A DNA stretch of 64,000 nucleotides, taken from positions 8,807 through 72,806 of the forward strand of contig NZ_JAYGIL010000033.1 of NCBI RefSeq assembly GCF_034931025.1. The letters run 5' to 3'. Below the pieces are notes generated by a model. The model did not search any database and was not told the origin of the DNA. It was given only the letters and a program-made list of their open reading frames with translations. Position numbers and translations under genes: made by a program. Below, in pieces: positions 51,718-59,979 of this stretch. Position 1 is the first letter of the stretch, and each line of letters opens with the position of its first letter. This DNA comes from Arcicella gelida (lineage in GTDB: Bacteria > Bacteroidota > Bacteroidia > Cytophagales > Spirosomataceae).

Positions 51718-51944
51718 TCCTATCTCTGAGATAGGATTTTCCCTCTTTTTGATAAGTTGTCCTATCTCTGAGATAGCTTGTTCCATCCTTTTGATAGGTT
51801 GTCTTATCTCTGAGATGGTATTTTCCATCTTTTTGATAGATTGTTCAGTCTTCGAGATGGGTTTTTCCCTCTTTTTGATAGGTTGTCCTATCTCTGAGAT
51901 AGCTTCTTCCATCAATTTAATAGGTCATCCTATTTCAGAGATAG
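51718..51944. repeat. 42-bp palindromic minisatellite, copy B (about 5.4 units)
   Basis: Units run 51718-51759, 51760-51801, 51802-51843, 51844-51885, 51886-51927 and a partial to 51944. The core is CCTATCTCTGAGATAGG, then a CTTTTTGATAGGTTG-type stretch. The first two units match the first two of copy A, including the variant GATAGCTTGTTCC in unit 2. Frames are open on both strands, and both read ISEI because the core is palindromic (minus 51691-51915, plus 51701-52006); no start or conservation evidence supports a protein. Confidence 0.92.
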
Positions 51945-51981
51945 ATTTTATTAGGACAAATACATCTGTCCTAATAAAATC
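51944..51981. terminator. Hairpin at the end of minisatellite copy B
   Basis: GATTTTATTAGGACA and its exact complement (15-bp arms) enclose 8 nt. It lies 22 bp beyond the stop of the convergent SDR-like gene (52003) and at the far edge of the array, so it may serve as the terminator of that gene. Copy A has no such hairpin at its matching edge. Confidence 0.7.
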
Positions 51982-52002
51982 AAATAAGGAAAATATTGCA
52001 AC

Positions 52003-52641
52003 TTAAACCTCAAAAATGAAAGGAGCTTTTCGAATAAAAGTAATGTCTGATAATTGCTTGATGAGGAAATCTGCTAAATCTGTAGCACTGATTTTATCGC
52101 CAATGCAATCTTCTAAACTGGTATTTACTTGCCTTCTTTCCGTCGTTTGTTCAATTAAAGGAAGCCTGACCAAAGTCCAATCTATCTTACTTTTCACCAA
52201 CATTTCATATTCTAGTTGTTTATCCAAAGTAATTTTAGGATAATTTTCTTTCATCCAATCCGTCCCAAATTTTGTCTTAGGACTTTTCTGGTCGAATGGC
52301 GTATCAACATGCAAACCTGTTAAAAGGATATACCTGTTAATACCTAATTGTTCCATAGCCAATAAAACATTTCTACTGGCATCTCCAAAGATAGAACTTT
52401 CACCTATTGGTTGTCCGATTGTACTGATAACCGCTTGGCAATCTTTTAAAAGATTGAAGACAGCTTGCGGGTCTCTAGCATCTCCCTGAACGATTTCAAT
52501 TTGCGGACTTGTAATGTGAAAATTATCAGGATTCCGAAGAAGCATTTTGAATTGAAAACCTTGATTAAGTAATTGTTGAACAAGGTATTTACCTGATTTG
52601 CCTGTGCCACCAATAATGGCAAGCTTTATGATTTGATTCAT
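52003..52641 (-). CDS. NAD(P)-binding atypical SDR-like protein
   Basis: The product has 212 residues. It has a Rossmann fold start (IIGGTGKSGKYLVQQLLNQG), then IVQGDARDPQAV and VISTIGQP, as in NAD(P)H-binding isomerase/reductase-like proteins. The lysine of the classic SDR YxxxK motif is not clear, so the catalytic role is uncertain; many relatives only bind the cofactor. It is a single gene convergent with the polyprenyl synthase gene. Confidence 0.82.
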   Translation of the reverse strand: MNQIIKLAIIGGTGKSGKYLVQQLLNQGFQFKMLLRNPDNFHITSPQIEIVQGDARDPQAVFNLLKDCQAVISTIGQPIGESSIFGDASRNVLLAMEQLGINRYILLTGLHVDTPFDQKSPKTKFGTDWMKENYPKITLDKQLEYEMLVKSKIDWTLVRLPLIEQTTERRQVNTSLEDCIGDKISATDLADFLIKQLSDITFIRKAPFIFEV

Positions 52642-52907
52642 GATATTCTTTAAAAAATATGAAAATACAAAAACAGCTCAGTTTCAGAAGAAACCAAGCA
52701 ATTGACCTTTTTTGATAAAGCCAAAATTGAAAATCAATATTTTATAAAGAGAGTCTAATGGGTCAAAAGTAAGGAAAAGAATCAAATTTTAAAAGAAAAA
52801 AAATCCTAGTATTCACCCCATTTTCTGCTGTATTCATCCCATTTGTTAATTCGCTACCAGTTGCTAACTTAATATTGAACATGATTTCAACAAACCTCAA
52901 TCATGTC

Positions 52908-53477
52908 ATGAAACAGAAACTAATCCTTACTTTCATCCTCTATTTTTTTATTTTCTATCCATCTTTTTCACAGTTTCCTGCAAATCCTTGTATCAAAAAA
53001 GGATTTTTGATGGATTCGATTGCTGGTAAAACTTTGGCTTTTGTAAGATTTAGCCTCAGCAACATACCACATAGTACGCTTGGTTTGCAAGTGATAAATG
53101 CTGACGAAAGTTTTTCTATGAATAATCTGTACGAAGGTAATGATTCTCTCAGTTTGGTTTGTGGAGCTTATGTTGCTAAAAGTATCAATATTATTCCTAA
53201 AAATAAGAACGAAGCTGATTTAGATATTTTACTACTCATCCCCAATGCTCGTGAATTAAGGGAAGTTATTATTAAGACTAGCAAAACAAATAATAAGGAA
53301 GAAGTAAGAAGTATTGCAAAGCAAGTACTAAAGAAAAGATTTGTTTCTAACGCTCAAAAAACAGCAGTAAGTCTCAATCCTTCAATGAAGTATATCGGCG
53401 ATAATGTTGAGCGTACAATTAGTATTATTTACAAAAGAGCGAATTATACTTGGTGTTTTTACTTGGAATGGAGATAA
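52908..53477 (+). CDS. Exported protein, unknown
   Basis: The frame opens at 52875 (TTG), but the ATG at 52908 begins a clear signal peptide (MKQKLILTFILYFFIFYPSF). It gives 189 residues. The mature part starts like a carboxypeptidase-regulatory-type beta domain (GFLMDSIAGKTLAFVRFSL) followed by a basic helical stretch (EEVRSIAKQVLKKRF). No catalytic motif was seen. It could be the truncated remnant of a CarboxypepD_reg protein, but nothing in the gene looks broken. Confidence 0.65.
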   Translation: MKQKLILTFILYFFIFYPSFSQFPANPCIKKGFLMDSIAGKTLAFVRFSLSNIPHSTLGLQVINADESFSMNNLYEGNDSLSLVCGAYVAKSINIIPKNKNEADLDILLLIPNARELREVIIKTSKTNNKEEVRSIAKQVLKKRFVSNAQKTAVSLNPSMKYIGDNVERTISIIYKRANYTWCFYLEWR

Positions 53478-53558
53478 TAATTAAGCTAAGGTGTTCTAAA
53501 AATCATTGACTTTAAACCTAGATTACTTTCAAATTTTACTCAGACTGTCTTGGTTAAT

Positions 53559-53591
53559 ATGAGTGATTCGGCTTTATGCTTAATCACTCAT
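53559..53591 (+). terminator. Hairpin after the exported protein gene
   Basis: ATGAGTGATT and AATCACTCAT (10-bp arms) enclose 13 nt. It lies about 80 bp after the stop of the exported protein gene and 40 bp before the -7 box of the next gene. There is no T-run, so it could also be a leader structure. Confidence 0.5.
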
Positions 53592-53632
53592 GATTAGCCT
53601 ACTAAATCTATGATTTCGTAGCTTTTTTGTTC

Positions 53633-53640
53633 TATCTTTG
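53633..53640 (+). promoter_or_regulatory. -7 box (TATCTTTG) of the metZ-like gene
   Basis: TATCTTTG followed by CG matches the Bacteroidota -7 element. The start codon is 74 bp beyond, leaving a leader of about 65 nt. No recognised riboswitch fold was seen in the leader. Confidence 0.5.
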
Positions 53641-53714
53641 CGATTCTTATCAAAAACTATTCATTTAGAGCTTGATATTTTATCTTTTTGAAATTCTTTT
53701 TACTGCGGAATACG

Positions 53715-54899
53715 ATGAAAAAACAAACTAAAGCCATCAGAATACAAGCAGAACGTTCTCAAAATCGTGAGCATTCTGTTCCATTATATCTTACTTCAAG
53801 TTTTACTTTTGAAGATGCTGAACAAGGACGTGCCATTTTTGCCGATGAAATGGAAGGGAATATTTATTCTCGCTACATGAATCCAAACGTGGATGAATTT
53901 GTAGATAAAATGTGTATGCTTGAAAACACAGAAGATGGTATCGCTTTTGCCACAGGTATGGCAGCCAACTTTGCGGCGATGGCAGCATTATTAAAATCTG
54001 GGGATCATGTTGTTGCATCCAAAGCACTTTTTGGTTCTTGCATCCAGATTTTAAGTAAAATTCTTCCTAAATGGGGCATTACAACTACTTTCGTTGATGG
54101 TCATAATCTTTCTGCTTGGGAAGCTGCTATTCAAGAAAATACTAAATTTTTATTCTGCGAAAGTCCTTCTAATCCGGGTTTAGATTTAATTGACCTTGAG
54201 GCGATTTGTCAGTTAAAAGCAAAACATAATTTGATTTTAGCGGTTGATAACTGTTTTGCAACACCAATTATCCAAACTCCAGCCGATTGGGGTGCAGACT
54301 TAGTCATTCACTCAGCAACAAAATATATCGACGGACAAGGAAGAGTACTAGGTGGAGTAGTTTGTGGTAGAGAAGAATTAGTGAAAGAAATTCGCTTTTT
54401 TGCTCGTCATACAGGTCCATCAATGTCTCCATTTAATGCTTGGGTTTTATCAAAAAGCTTAGAGACAATCCATTTACGTATGGAAAAGCACTCTGAAAAT
54501 GCCTTGAAATTAGCACATGCTTTAGAGAATAATTCAGCATTAAATTTTGTAAAATATCCTTTCTTAGCTTCGCATCCACAATTCGAATTGGCGAAAAAGC
54601 AAATGAAAATGGGTGGTGCGATTCTAACTTTTGATGTGAAAGGTGGTTTTGAAATGGTAAACGAGATGTCTAAACACATTACAATTGCTTCGATTTCTCC
54701 AAATTTAGGTGATACCAGAACGATTATTACGCATCCAGCTTCAACAACACATTCTAAACTTACAGCTGAACAAAGAGCTGAAGTTGGTATTACAGATGGT
54801 TTAGTAAGAGTAGCAGTAGGTTTAGAAGCTGTAGAAGACTTAATTGAAGACTTTGAGCAAGCTTTAGAAAAAGCTACGCTTGCTACTTTGGTAGGATAA
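53715..54899 (+). CDS. metZ: O-succinylhomoserine sulfhydrylase-like PLP enzyme
   Basis: The ATG at 53715 gives 394 residues (MKKQTKAIRIQAERSQN); an in-frame codon nine residues earlier is less likely. Cys/Met-metabolism PLP family features: YSRYMNPNVDEFVDKM, FATGMAAN, FCESPSNPGLDL, the PLP lysine in HSATKYIDGQGRVLGG, and SLGDTRTII-type end (NLGDTRTIITHPA). The HSATKYIDGQGR form fits O-succinylhomoserine sulfhydrylases (MetZ) better than cystathionine gamma-synthase, so direct sulfhydrylation to homocysteine is likely. Assignment within the family is inferred. nuoH follows downstream. Confidence 0.85.
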   Translation: MKKQTKAIRIQAERSQNREHSVPLYLTSSFTFEDAEQGRAIFADEMEGNIYSRYMNPNVDEFVDKMCMLENTEDGIAFATGMAANFAAMAALLKSGDHVVASKALFGSCIQILSKILPKWGITTTFVDGHNLSAWEAAIQENTKFLFCESPSNPGLDLIDLEAICQLKAKHNLILAVDNCFATPIIQTPADWGADLVIHSATKYIDGQGRVLGGVVCGREELVKEIRFFARHTGPSMSPFNAWVLSKSLETIHLRMEKHSENALKLAHALENNSALNFVKYPFLASHPQFELAKKQMKMGGAILTFDVKGGFEMVNEMSKHITIASISPNLGDTRTIITHPASTTHSKLTAEQRAEVGITDGLVRVAVGLEAVEDLIEDFEQALEKATLATLVG

Positions 54900-54932
54900 A
54901 TTTTACATGATTTGAAGATTTGAAAATGTGTT

Positions 54933-54969
54933 AATTTGAAAATGTTCTTAATACTGACATTTTCAAATT
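54933..54969 (+). terminator. Intrinsic terminator between metZ-like gene and nuoH
   Basis: AATTTGAAAATGT and its exact complement (13-bp arms) enclose 11 nt. An outer ATTTGAAGATTTG / CAAATCTTCAAAT pair repeats the theme. It likely separates the metZ-like transcript from nuoH. Confidence 0.7.
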
Positions 54970-55011
54970 TCCAAATCTTCAAATTTTCAAATTCAATAAG
55001 TATATTCAAAA

Positions 55012-56100
55012 ATGTATATAGCCTTACTGATTTGTCTGGGTTTAGTATTGACCAATGTTGTAGTTGGTGTATATGCAGAACGGAAAGTATCAGCTTTCAT
55101 GCAAGACCGTTTGGGTCCGATGGAAGTTGGGAAATATGGTTTGCTACAAGTTCTTGCCGATTTAATAAAATTACTTCAAAAGGAAGATATTGTGCCAGCT
55201 TTGGCGAACAAACGCCTTTTCTTGATTGCTCCTTGTATTATTTTCGTAGCCATTTTTGCTGGATTCGCCGTATTGCCTTTGGGTCCAAGCGAGTACCTTC
55301 AAGGTTCACAAGCAGAAGTTGGTTTGTTTTACTTATTGGCTGTGATTTCAATTGATATTATTGGTATTTTAATGGCTGGTTGGGCTTCAAATAATAAGTA
55401 TTCATTATTTGGTGCGATGCGTTCTGTGGCACAAATTGTTTCTTATGAAGTACCTTTAGGTTTAACTGTTATCTGTGTGGCGATGATTTCGCAAAGCCTA
55501 AATTTGCAAGAAATTAGTTTACAACAAGGAATTTATACCGAAGAAACCAATTACTTATTTGGTCTGAAATTTTTAGACATTGATGTTTCAAAAGTAGGAG
55601 GGTTCTTGACTTGGAATATCGTTCGAGTTCCCTTTTTCTTTCCCATTTATATTATCTTCTTTATTGCTACTTTGGCGGAATGTAATCGAGCTCCTTTCGA
55701 TTTACCCGAAGCAGAATCTGAATTAGTCGGCGGTTTTCACACAGAATATTCTGGGATGCGTTGGGCTTTGGTATTTCTGTCGGAATACGGCATGATGCTT
55801 TTAGTGAGTATTCTAGGAGCGATTCTTTTCTTAGGAAGTTGGAATACGCCTTTCCCCAATATTGGTTTTCTGAAATTAGCCGATTGGACTTCTGGCGAAC
55901 CTAATACTTGGTCGGGTGCTATTTGGGGCTTTTTCTGGTTGATTGCAAAATCTTATGTAGGAGTATTTGTACAAATGTGGATTCGTTGGACTTTCCCACG
56001 TTTACGTGTTGACCAACTGATGTATCTCACTTGGAAAGTACTTACACCATTTGCCATTCTGGGAATTTTTCTTTCTGCCATTTGGCGATTGTTGATGTAG
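55012..56100 (+). CDS. nuoH: NADH-quinone oxidoreductase subunit H
   Basis: The product has 362 residues with about eight or nine membrane segments. It carries family motifs: YAERKVSAFMQDRLGPMEVG at the N-terminus (quinone site region), PLGLTVICVAMISQ, and the loop AECNRAPFDLPEAESELVGG. It is the proton-pumping membrane subunit nearest the quinone site of complex I. No other nuo gene is nearby, so it must pair with subunits coded elsewhere. miaA follows after about 170 bp. Confidence 0.95.
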   Translation: MYIALLICLGLVLTNVVVGVYAERKVSAFMQDRLGPMEVGKYGLLQVLADLIKLLQKEDIVPALANKRLFLIAPCIIFVAIFAGFAVLPLGPSEYLQGSQAEVGLFYLLAVISIDIIGILMAGWASNNKYSLFGAMRSVAQIVSYEVPLGLTVICVAMISQSLNLQEISLQQGIYTEETNYLFGLKFLDIDVSKVGGFLTWNIVRVPFFFPIYIIFFIATLAECNRAPFDLPEAESELVGGFHTEYSGMRWALVFLSEYGMMLLVSILGAILFLGSWNTPFPNIGFLKLADWTSGEPNTWSGAIWGFFWLIAKSYVGVFVQMWIRWTFPRLRVDQLMYLTWKVLTPFAILGIFLSAIWRLLM

Positions 56101-56200
56101 CCAATTGGTTTCGGCTATCGGTCATCAGCTTTCATTCTTATGATAATTGAAGAGGGAATCAAGATTAGATAAACTAAAGCTGAAAGTTAAAATAACATCT

Positions 56201-56278
56201 GAAAGCCGACAACAGAAAAACAAAAGCTAAAACAAATTCGAAATCCGACGACCGAAATCCAAAAGCTAAAAAAATGTC
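56201..56278. repeat. Two degenerate 39-bp direct repeats reaching the miaA start codon
   Basis: GAAAGCCGACAACAG (56201) and GAAATCCGACGACCG (56240) begin two 39-bp units that share CCGAC, CAAAAGCTAAAA and similar spacing. The second covers the miaA start codon. It is part of the low-complexity spacer sequence that recurs at 32490, 56101 and 58000. Confidence 0.65.
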
Positions 56279-57194
56279 TTTAATCGTTATTCTTGGTCCA
56301 ACTGCGAGTGGCAAAACACATTTAGCAGTACAATTGGCTCATCAGATTGATGGAGAAATCATCAGTGCTGATTCCAGACAAGTATATCGTGGAATGGATA
56401 TTGGCACAGGTAAAGATTTGGATGAATACACTATTGATGGCAAGAAAATTCCTTACCATTTAATCGACATCATAGACGCTGGCGAAAGCTATCACATTTA
56501 TCAATTTCAACAAGATTTTCAGAAAGCTTATACTGATATTATTCAAAGAGGGAAAAGAGCAATACTCTGCGGAGGTTCAGGCATGTACTTAGATGCCGTT
56601 TTGAAAGGTTATGAATTTACCGCAATTCCGATAGATTTGAATTTGAGAGAACAATTACTTGAAAAATCTACCGAGGAATTGTTAGAGATTTTTGAAGAAA
56701 ACCAAAGTATTTATTCTGAAAAATCTGATACTTCAACCAAGAAAAGATTAATCAGAGCCATAGAAATTAATCTTTTTTTGAAAAACAATCCCACCTTTAA
56801 AATTACTCCACAAATTATTCCGAAAGCTACAATTTTTGGTTTGAACCCAGCTACAGAACTGCGTAGAGAAAGAATTACAAAACGATTAACCTATCGTTTA
56901 GAAAATGGAATGATAGAAGAAGTACAAACACTTTTATCGAAGGGTATTTCTGCCGAAAAACTTATTTTTTATGGACTAGAGTATAAGTTTATAACGCAAT
57001 ATTTAAAGGAAGAAATTTCTTATGAAATAATGGTTGAAAAACTTAATATAGCCATTCGTCAATTCGCCAAAAGACAGATGACTTACTTCAGGAAAATGGA
57101 AAATGATGGGCTGAAAATCAATTGGTTAGATAATAATTTACCGTTTAATAAATTAATGGATACAATTTCTAAGGAATTTGATGAAAATCAATAG
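56274..57194 (+). CDS. miaA: tRNA dimethylallyltransferase
   Basis: The product has 306 residues, the usual length. Motifs: Walker A GPTASGKTHLA, DSRQVYRGMDIGTGK and RKMENDGLKINWL-type C-terminus. It adds a dimethylallyl group to A37 of tRNAs reading UNN codons. It lies downstream of nuoH; a tiny membrane protein gene follows 99 bp later. Confidence 0.95.
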   Translation: MSLIVILGPTASGKTHLAVQLAHQIDGEIISADSRQVYRGMDIGTGKDLDEYTIDGKKIPYHLIDIIDAGESYHIYQFQQDFQKAYTDIIQRGKRAILCGGSGMYLDAVLKGYEFTAIPIDLNLREQLLEKSTEELLEIFEENQSIYSEKSDTSTKKRLIRAIEINLFLKNNPTFKITPQIIPKATIFGLNPATELRRERITKRLTYRLENGMIEEVQTLLSKGISAEKLIFYGLEYKFITQYLKEEISYEIMVEKLNIAIRQFAKRQMTYFRKMENDGLKINWLDNNLPFNKLMDTISKEFDENQ

Positions 57195-57293
57195 CTTTCA
57201 ATTATTTTCGGGTATTAATCTAAATCTAATGAGTACGTTTTTACGTATTTATTTTCAGAAATAAACCTTTTTTAACCTTAAAAATCTACAATT

Positions 57294-57395
57294 ATGGCAC
57301 TAGCAATTGTATCCATTATGTTATTAGGTATGGGAGTGTACCTTTCTTTCAAAGTAAGTAATCATAGAGATGATAAATTTACTTTGAAACCTTAA
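57294..57395 (+). CDS. Tiny single-pass membrane protein (33 residues)
   Basis: ATG 57294 to TAA 57393-57395 gives 33 residues. It starts MALAIVSIMLLGMGVYLSF, one hydrophobic helix, followed by a short charged tail (KVSNHRDDKFTLKP). The length is below usual gene-call limits. It ends four bases inside the convergent TrpF-like gene. It may be a small regulatory or complex-associated membrane protein. The frame could also be chance, though the helix-plus-tail pattern is typical of real ones. Confidence 0.5.
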   Translation: MALAIVSIMLLGMGVYLSFKVSNHRDDKFTLKP

Positions 57396-57991
57396 TCATC
57401 CGTTTCAAGTACTTCCAAAATGTTCATTAACTCATCAAAATCTCCAAAACCTGGTCTGATTTCTTCATTTCCTTTTAGGGCAAATCCTTTTAATTGGGTT
57501 TGTTCTAAAAGGTCATTTACATTTGATTCTTTCGCTCCAAAACCTAATAAGATTGGATATTGAAACGACCAAGCATCAATTTGACTCAAAGTTGCGTCAT
57601 CAATCACACCAAATTCATCAGAGTTTTCCAATAAAAAATACTCAACCATTCCTTTCGTAGTTTGAAACAAAGCAGGAAGATTTGCCGTAGCAAAATCTAC
57701 TTTCAGAATAATAGGTAAACCAATTCTTTGAATTTCAGCCAAATTCTCCCAAGCACTTACTTGTAAATAATCTGGTTGATAGTTTTCTGTTAATTCAATA
57801 ATTTTTGATACATCAGTTGAATCCGTTTCTCCAACTACTTGTACGCCAGCCAGCCAGCCACGCATTTCTTTGAATTTTTCAAAGTCAAGTTCATCCATCG
57901 AAAAACCTAACAAATCAACACCCATTCCAGCACAATAACGTGCGTCAGAAAGATTATTTAGGGCTGATACTTTTACAGTTGTTTTAAGCAT
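57392..57991 (-). CDS. Degenerate TrpF-like protein (phosphoribosylanthranilate isomerase fold)
   Basis: The product has 199 residues. It follows the TrpF pattern: KVSALNNLSDARYCAGMGVDLLGF at the start, PDYLQVSAW (in place of VQLHG), and LGFGAKESNVNDLLEQ near the end (in place of GGLNPENV). The catalytic cysteine of the KxCG motif is Ser here, and the later catalytic Asp region reads FLLENSDE. So the barrel may have kept its fold but lost or changed activity. No trp genes are adjacent. It overlaps the tiny membrane gene by four bases, tail to tail. Confidence 0.72.
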   Translation of the reverse strand: MLKTTVKVSALNNLSDARYCAGMGVDLLGFSMDELDFEKFKEMRGWLAGVQVVGETDSTDVSKIIELTENYQPDYLQVSAWENLAEIQRIGLPIILKVDFATANLPALFQTTKGMVEYFLLENSDEFGVIDDATLSQIDAWSFQYPILLGFGAKESNVNDLLEQTQLKGFALKGNEEIRPGFGDFDELMNILEVLETDD

Positions 57992-58398
57992 AATTTATAT
58001 GGCTTTCGGATTTCGGTTATCAGATGTCAGCTTTAACATCGGATTTTAGTTCGAAGCTTTTATTGATATGTTTTTCTTTTTACTTGCAAATTTTCAGTAA
58101 TAAAATTCGCTGATTTCTGCTGATTTTTTATCACTTGGTCTTGAGTCTTTAATCTTGCTTCTTCTATCTTCAAGTCTTAAAGTCTTCAAATCCTAAAATC
58201 CCACAAAACTACCAAGCTTTCTATCCAGAACCAAAAAATCAGAAATGATGTTGAATATTATTGTAAATTTGTAGCGTTATTATCGGTTATCAGTTAATAG
58301 TTATCCGAATTTTATTTAAAATACTGATATACTGATAACAGTTACACAGATAACTTTTTTATATTTTTAAACGTCAGGCCTTGAACCTGAGCAGTGCA
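57992..58398. other. Low-complexity spacer, no gene
   Basis: About 400 bp between divergent genes. It contains GGATTTCGGTTATCAG-type words, runs like CTTCAAGTCTTAAAGTCTTC, and an imperfect inverted pair (TTATCGGTTATCAG and CTGATAACAG). These resemble degenerate dispersed spacer repeats. No gene or RNA was recognised. Confidence 0.45.
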
Positions 58399-59535
58399 AT
58401 GAGCAAACACGGAAGAATTTTAGTCGCCATGAGCGGCGGTATCGACAGTTCGGTAGCAGCAGTAATGCTACACGAAGAAGGTTATGAAGTAGTCGGAATG
58501 ACGATGAAAACTTGGGATTATGCCTCTTCGGGCGGAACAAAAAAAGAAACAGGTTGCTGTTCTTTAGACTCCATCAATGATGCCCGAAACGTTGCCGTTT
58601 CTTTGGGCTTTCCACATTATATTTTAGATATTAGAAACGAATTCGGTGATGCCGTAATTGATTACTTCACAGGTGAATACATCGAAGGACGCACGCCTAA
58701 CCCTTGTGTAATGTGCAATACGCACATCAAATGGGATGCCCTTTTGCGTAGAGCTGATAAATTAGATTGTGAATTTATTGCAACAGGACATTACGCCAAT
58801 ATTCGTGAAGAAAACGGCAGACATATTATTTCTAAAGGTGCTGATACTTGGAAAGACCAAAGCTATGTACTTTGGGGCGTTTCGCAAGAAAGTTTGGCTC
58901 GTACCAAATTGCCTTTAGGACATTTGACGAAAGCCAAAATCCGAGAAATGGCAACAGAAAGAGGTTTTATGGATTTGGTGAATAAATCTGAAAGCTATGA
59001 AATCTGTTTTGTGCCTGACAACGATTACAGAGGTTTTATCAAAAGAAGAGTAGAAGGTTTGGAAGAAAGAGTAAAAGGTGGAAACTTTTTAGATACCGAC
59101 GGAAAAATTCTTGGCAAACACGAAGGTTATCCATTTTATACCATCGGACAAAGAAAAGGTTTGGGTATCGCTTTGGGTTATCCTGCTTTTGTAACAGAAA
59201 TTAGAAAAGAAACCAACGAAGTAGTATTGGGTCGTGATAAAGATTTAGAAAGAGACGGCATGGTGGTTGGACAATTGAATTTATCAAAATATGCTTCAAT
59301 CGAAAACCCGATTGAAACGATTACTAAAGTACGCTACAAAGATGCTGGTACTCCAGCTACCATTTGGCAAGAAGGCAACAAAATAAAAGCTCATTTTCAC
59401 GAAGCAGTTTCTGGAATTGCACCAGGACAAGCGGCTGTTTTCTACGAAGGCGACGACGTAGTTGGCGGAGGTTGGATTATGAAATCGTTCAAACAAGATG
59501 CTACTTCTGGTATTTTTATGGCAGAAGTAAATTAA
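58399..59535 (+). CDS. mnmA: tRNA-specific 2-thiouridylase
   Basis: The ATG at 58399 gives 378 residues (MSKHGRILVAMSGGIDSS); an earlier TTG frame start at 58381 is less likely. The PP-loop is AMSGGIDSSVAA, followed by the family motifs TPNPCVMCNTHIKWD (catalytic Cys), GHYANI, KDQSYVLWGV, SYEICFVPDNDYRGFI with the second Cys, and GHYPFYTIGQRKGLG-type GYPFYTIGQRKGLG. It makes 2-thiouridine at the wobble position of Lys, Glu and Gln tRNAs. Confidence 0.96.
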   Translation: MSKHGRILVAMSGGIDSSVAAVMLHEEGYEVVGMTMKTWDYASSGGTKKETGCCSLDSINDARNVAVSLGFPHYILDIRNEFGDAVIDYFTGEYIEGRTPNPCVMCNTHIKWDALLRRADKLDCEFIATGHYANIREENGRHIISKGADTWKDQSYVLWGVSQESLARTKLPLGHLTKAKIREMATERGFMDLVNKSESYEICFVPDNDYRGFIKRRVEGLEERVKGGNFLDTDGKILGKHEGYPFYTIGQRKGLGIALGYPAFVTEIRKETNEVVLGRDKDLERDGMVVGQLNLSKYASIENPIETITKVRYKDAGTPATIWQEGNKIKAHFHEAVSGIAPGQAAVFYEGDDVVGGGWIMKSFKQDATSGIFMAEVN

Positions 59536-59638
59536 TAGTGACGAATTTTGAGTTATGAATTTTGAATTTAAAATACAGCGCTATAAATTTTTCTAAGAAC
59601 ATCGTTTTTATTTTATACAGACTACACAAATACAAAAT

Positions 59639-59917
59639 ATGCAAGAAGAGATTTCTCATTTTGTTGAAAAAACCACCAATGCGATAGCGGATAGTTATCG
59701 CCTGAAAATTCTATTGACATTATCTCAAAAAGGAGAGATGTATTGTGGGGAAGTTCAACAATTGATAGGTCTTTCTCAATCTACTTGTTCGCATCATGTA
59801 GCAATATTGATTGAAAGCGAATTAGTTGAATCCAAAAAAGAAGGGAAGTTTCATAAGATTTCTTTGAACAGAGAAAATTTTAAAAAACTTTCAGCTTTCT
59901 TTCAGGAACTTTCTTAA
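59639..59917 (+). CDS. ArsR-family HTH regulator
   Basis: The product has 92 residues, a minimal winged helix: LKILLTLSQKGEMYCGEVQQ, then recognition helix LSQSTCSHHVAILIES and wing KKEGKFHKISLN. The cysteines (YCGEV, STCSHH) could bind a metal or react with an electrophile. It lies directly upstream of an old yellow enzyme gene, with a long perfect palindrome in between. Regulation of that gene by this protein is inferred. Confidence 0.9.
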   Translation: MQEEISHFVEKTTNAIADSYRLKILLTLSQKGEMYCGEVQQLIGLSQSTCSHHVAILIESELVESKKEGKFHKISLNRENFKKLSAFFQELS

Positions 59918-59920
59918 ACG

Positions 59921-59972
59921 TTTTTAGATTGTTAACATATCGAAAAGTTTCGATATGTTAACAATCTAAAAA
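59921..59972. promoter_or_regulatory. Perfect long palindrome between ArsR gene and old yellow enzyme gene
   Basis: Two 25-bp arms (the left begins TTTTTAGATTGTTAACATAT) are exact complements around a 2-bp centre. It starts 3 bp after the ArsR stop and ends 7 bp before the next ATG. It may be a terminator with an A/T-flanked stem, a broad operator for the ArsR protein, or both. Confidence 0.7.
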
Positions 59973-59979
59973 TATCATT

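Larger units (their letters stand above)
51613..52002. other. Intergenic region filled by palindrome, minisatellite and hairpin
   Basis: About 390 bp between convergent genes. It is nearly all structured repeat: palindrome 51615-51646, flank 51647-51717, array 51718-51944, hairpin 51944-51981. No gene is called. Confidence 0.6.

Noticed and set aside
51691..52006. Overlapping plus and minus frames with ISEIG repeats
   Set aside because: Both arise from the palindromic repeat unit; two real genes on opposite strands with the same motif are unlikely.
53478..53714. SAM riboswitch upstream of the metZ-like gene
   Set aside because: Only a single 10-bp hairpin was seen; the conserved cores of known SAM riboswitches could not be recognised.
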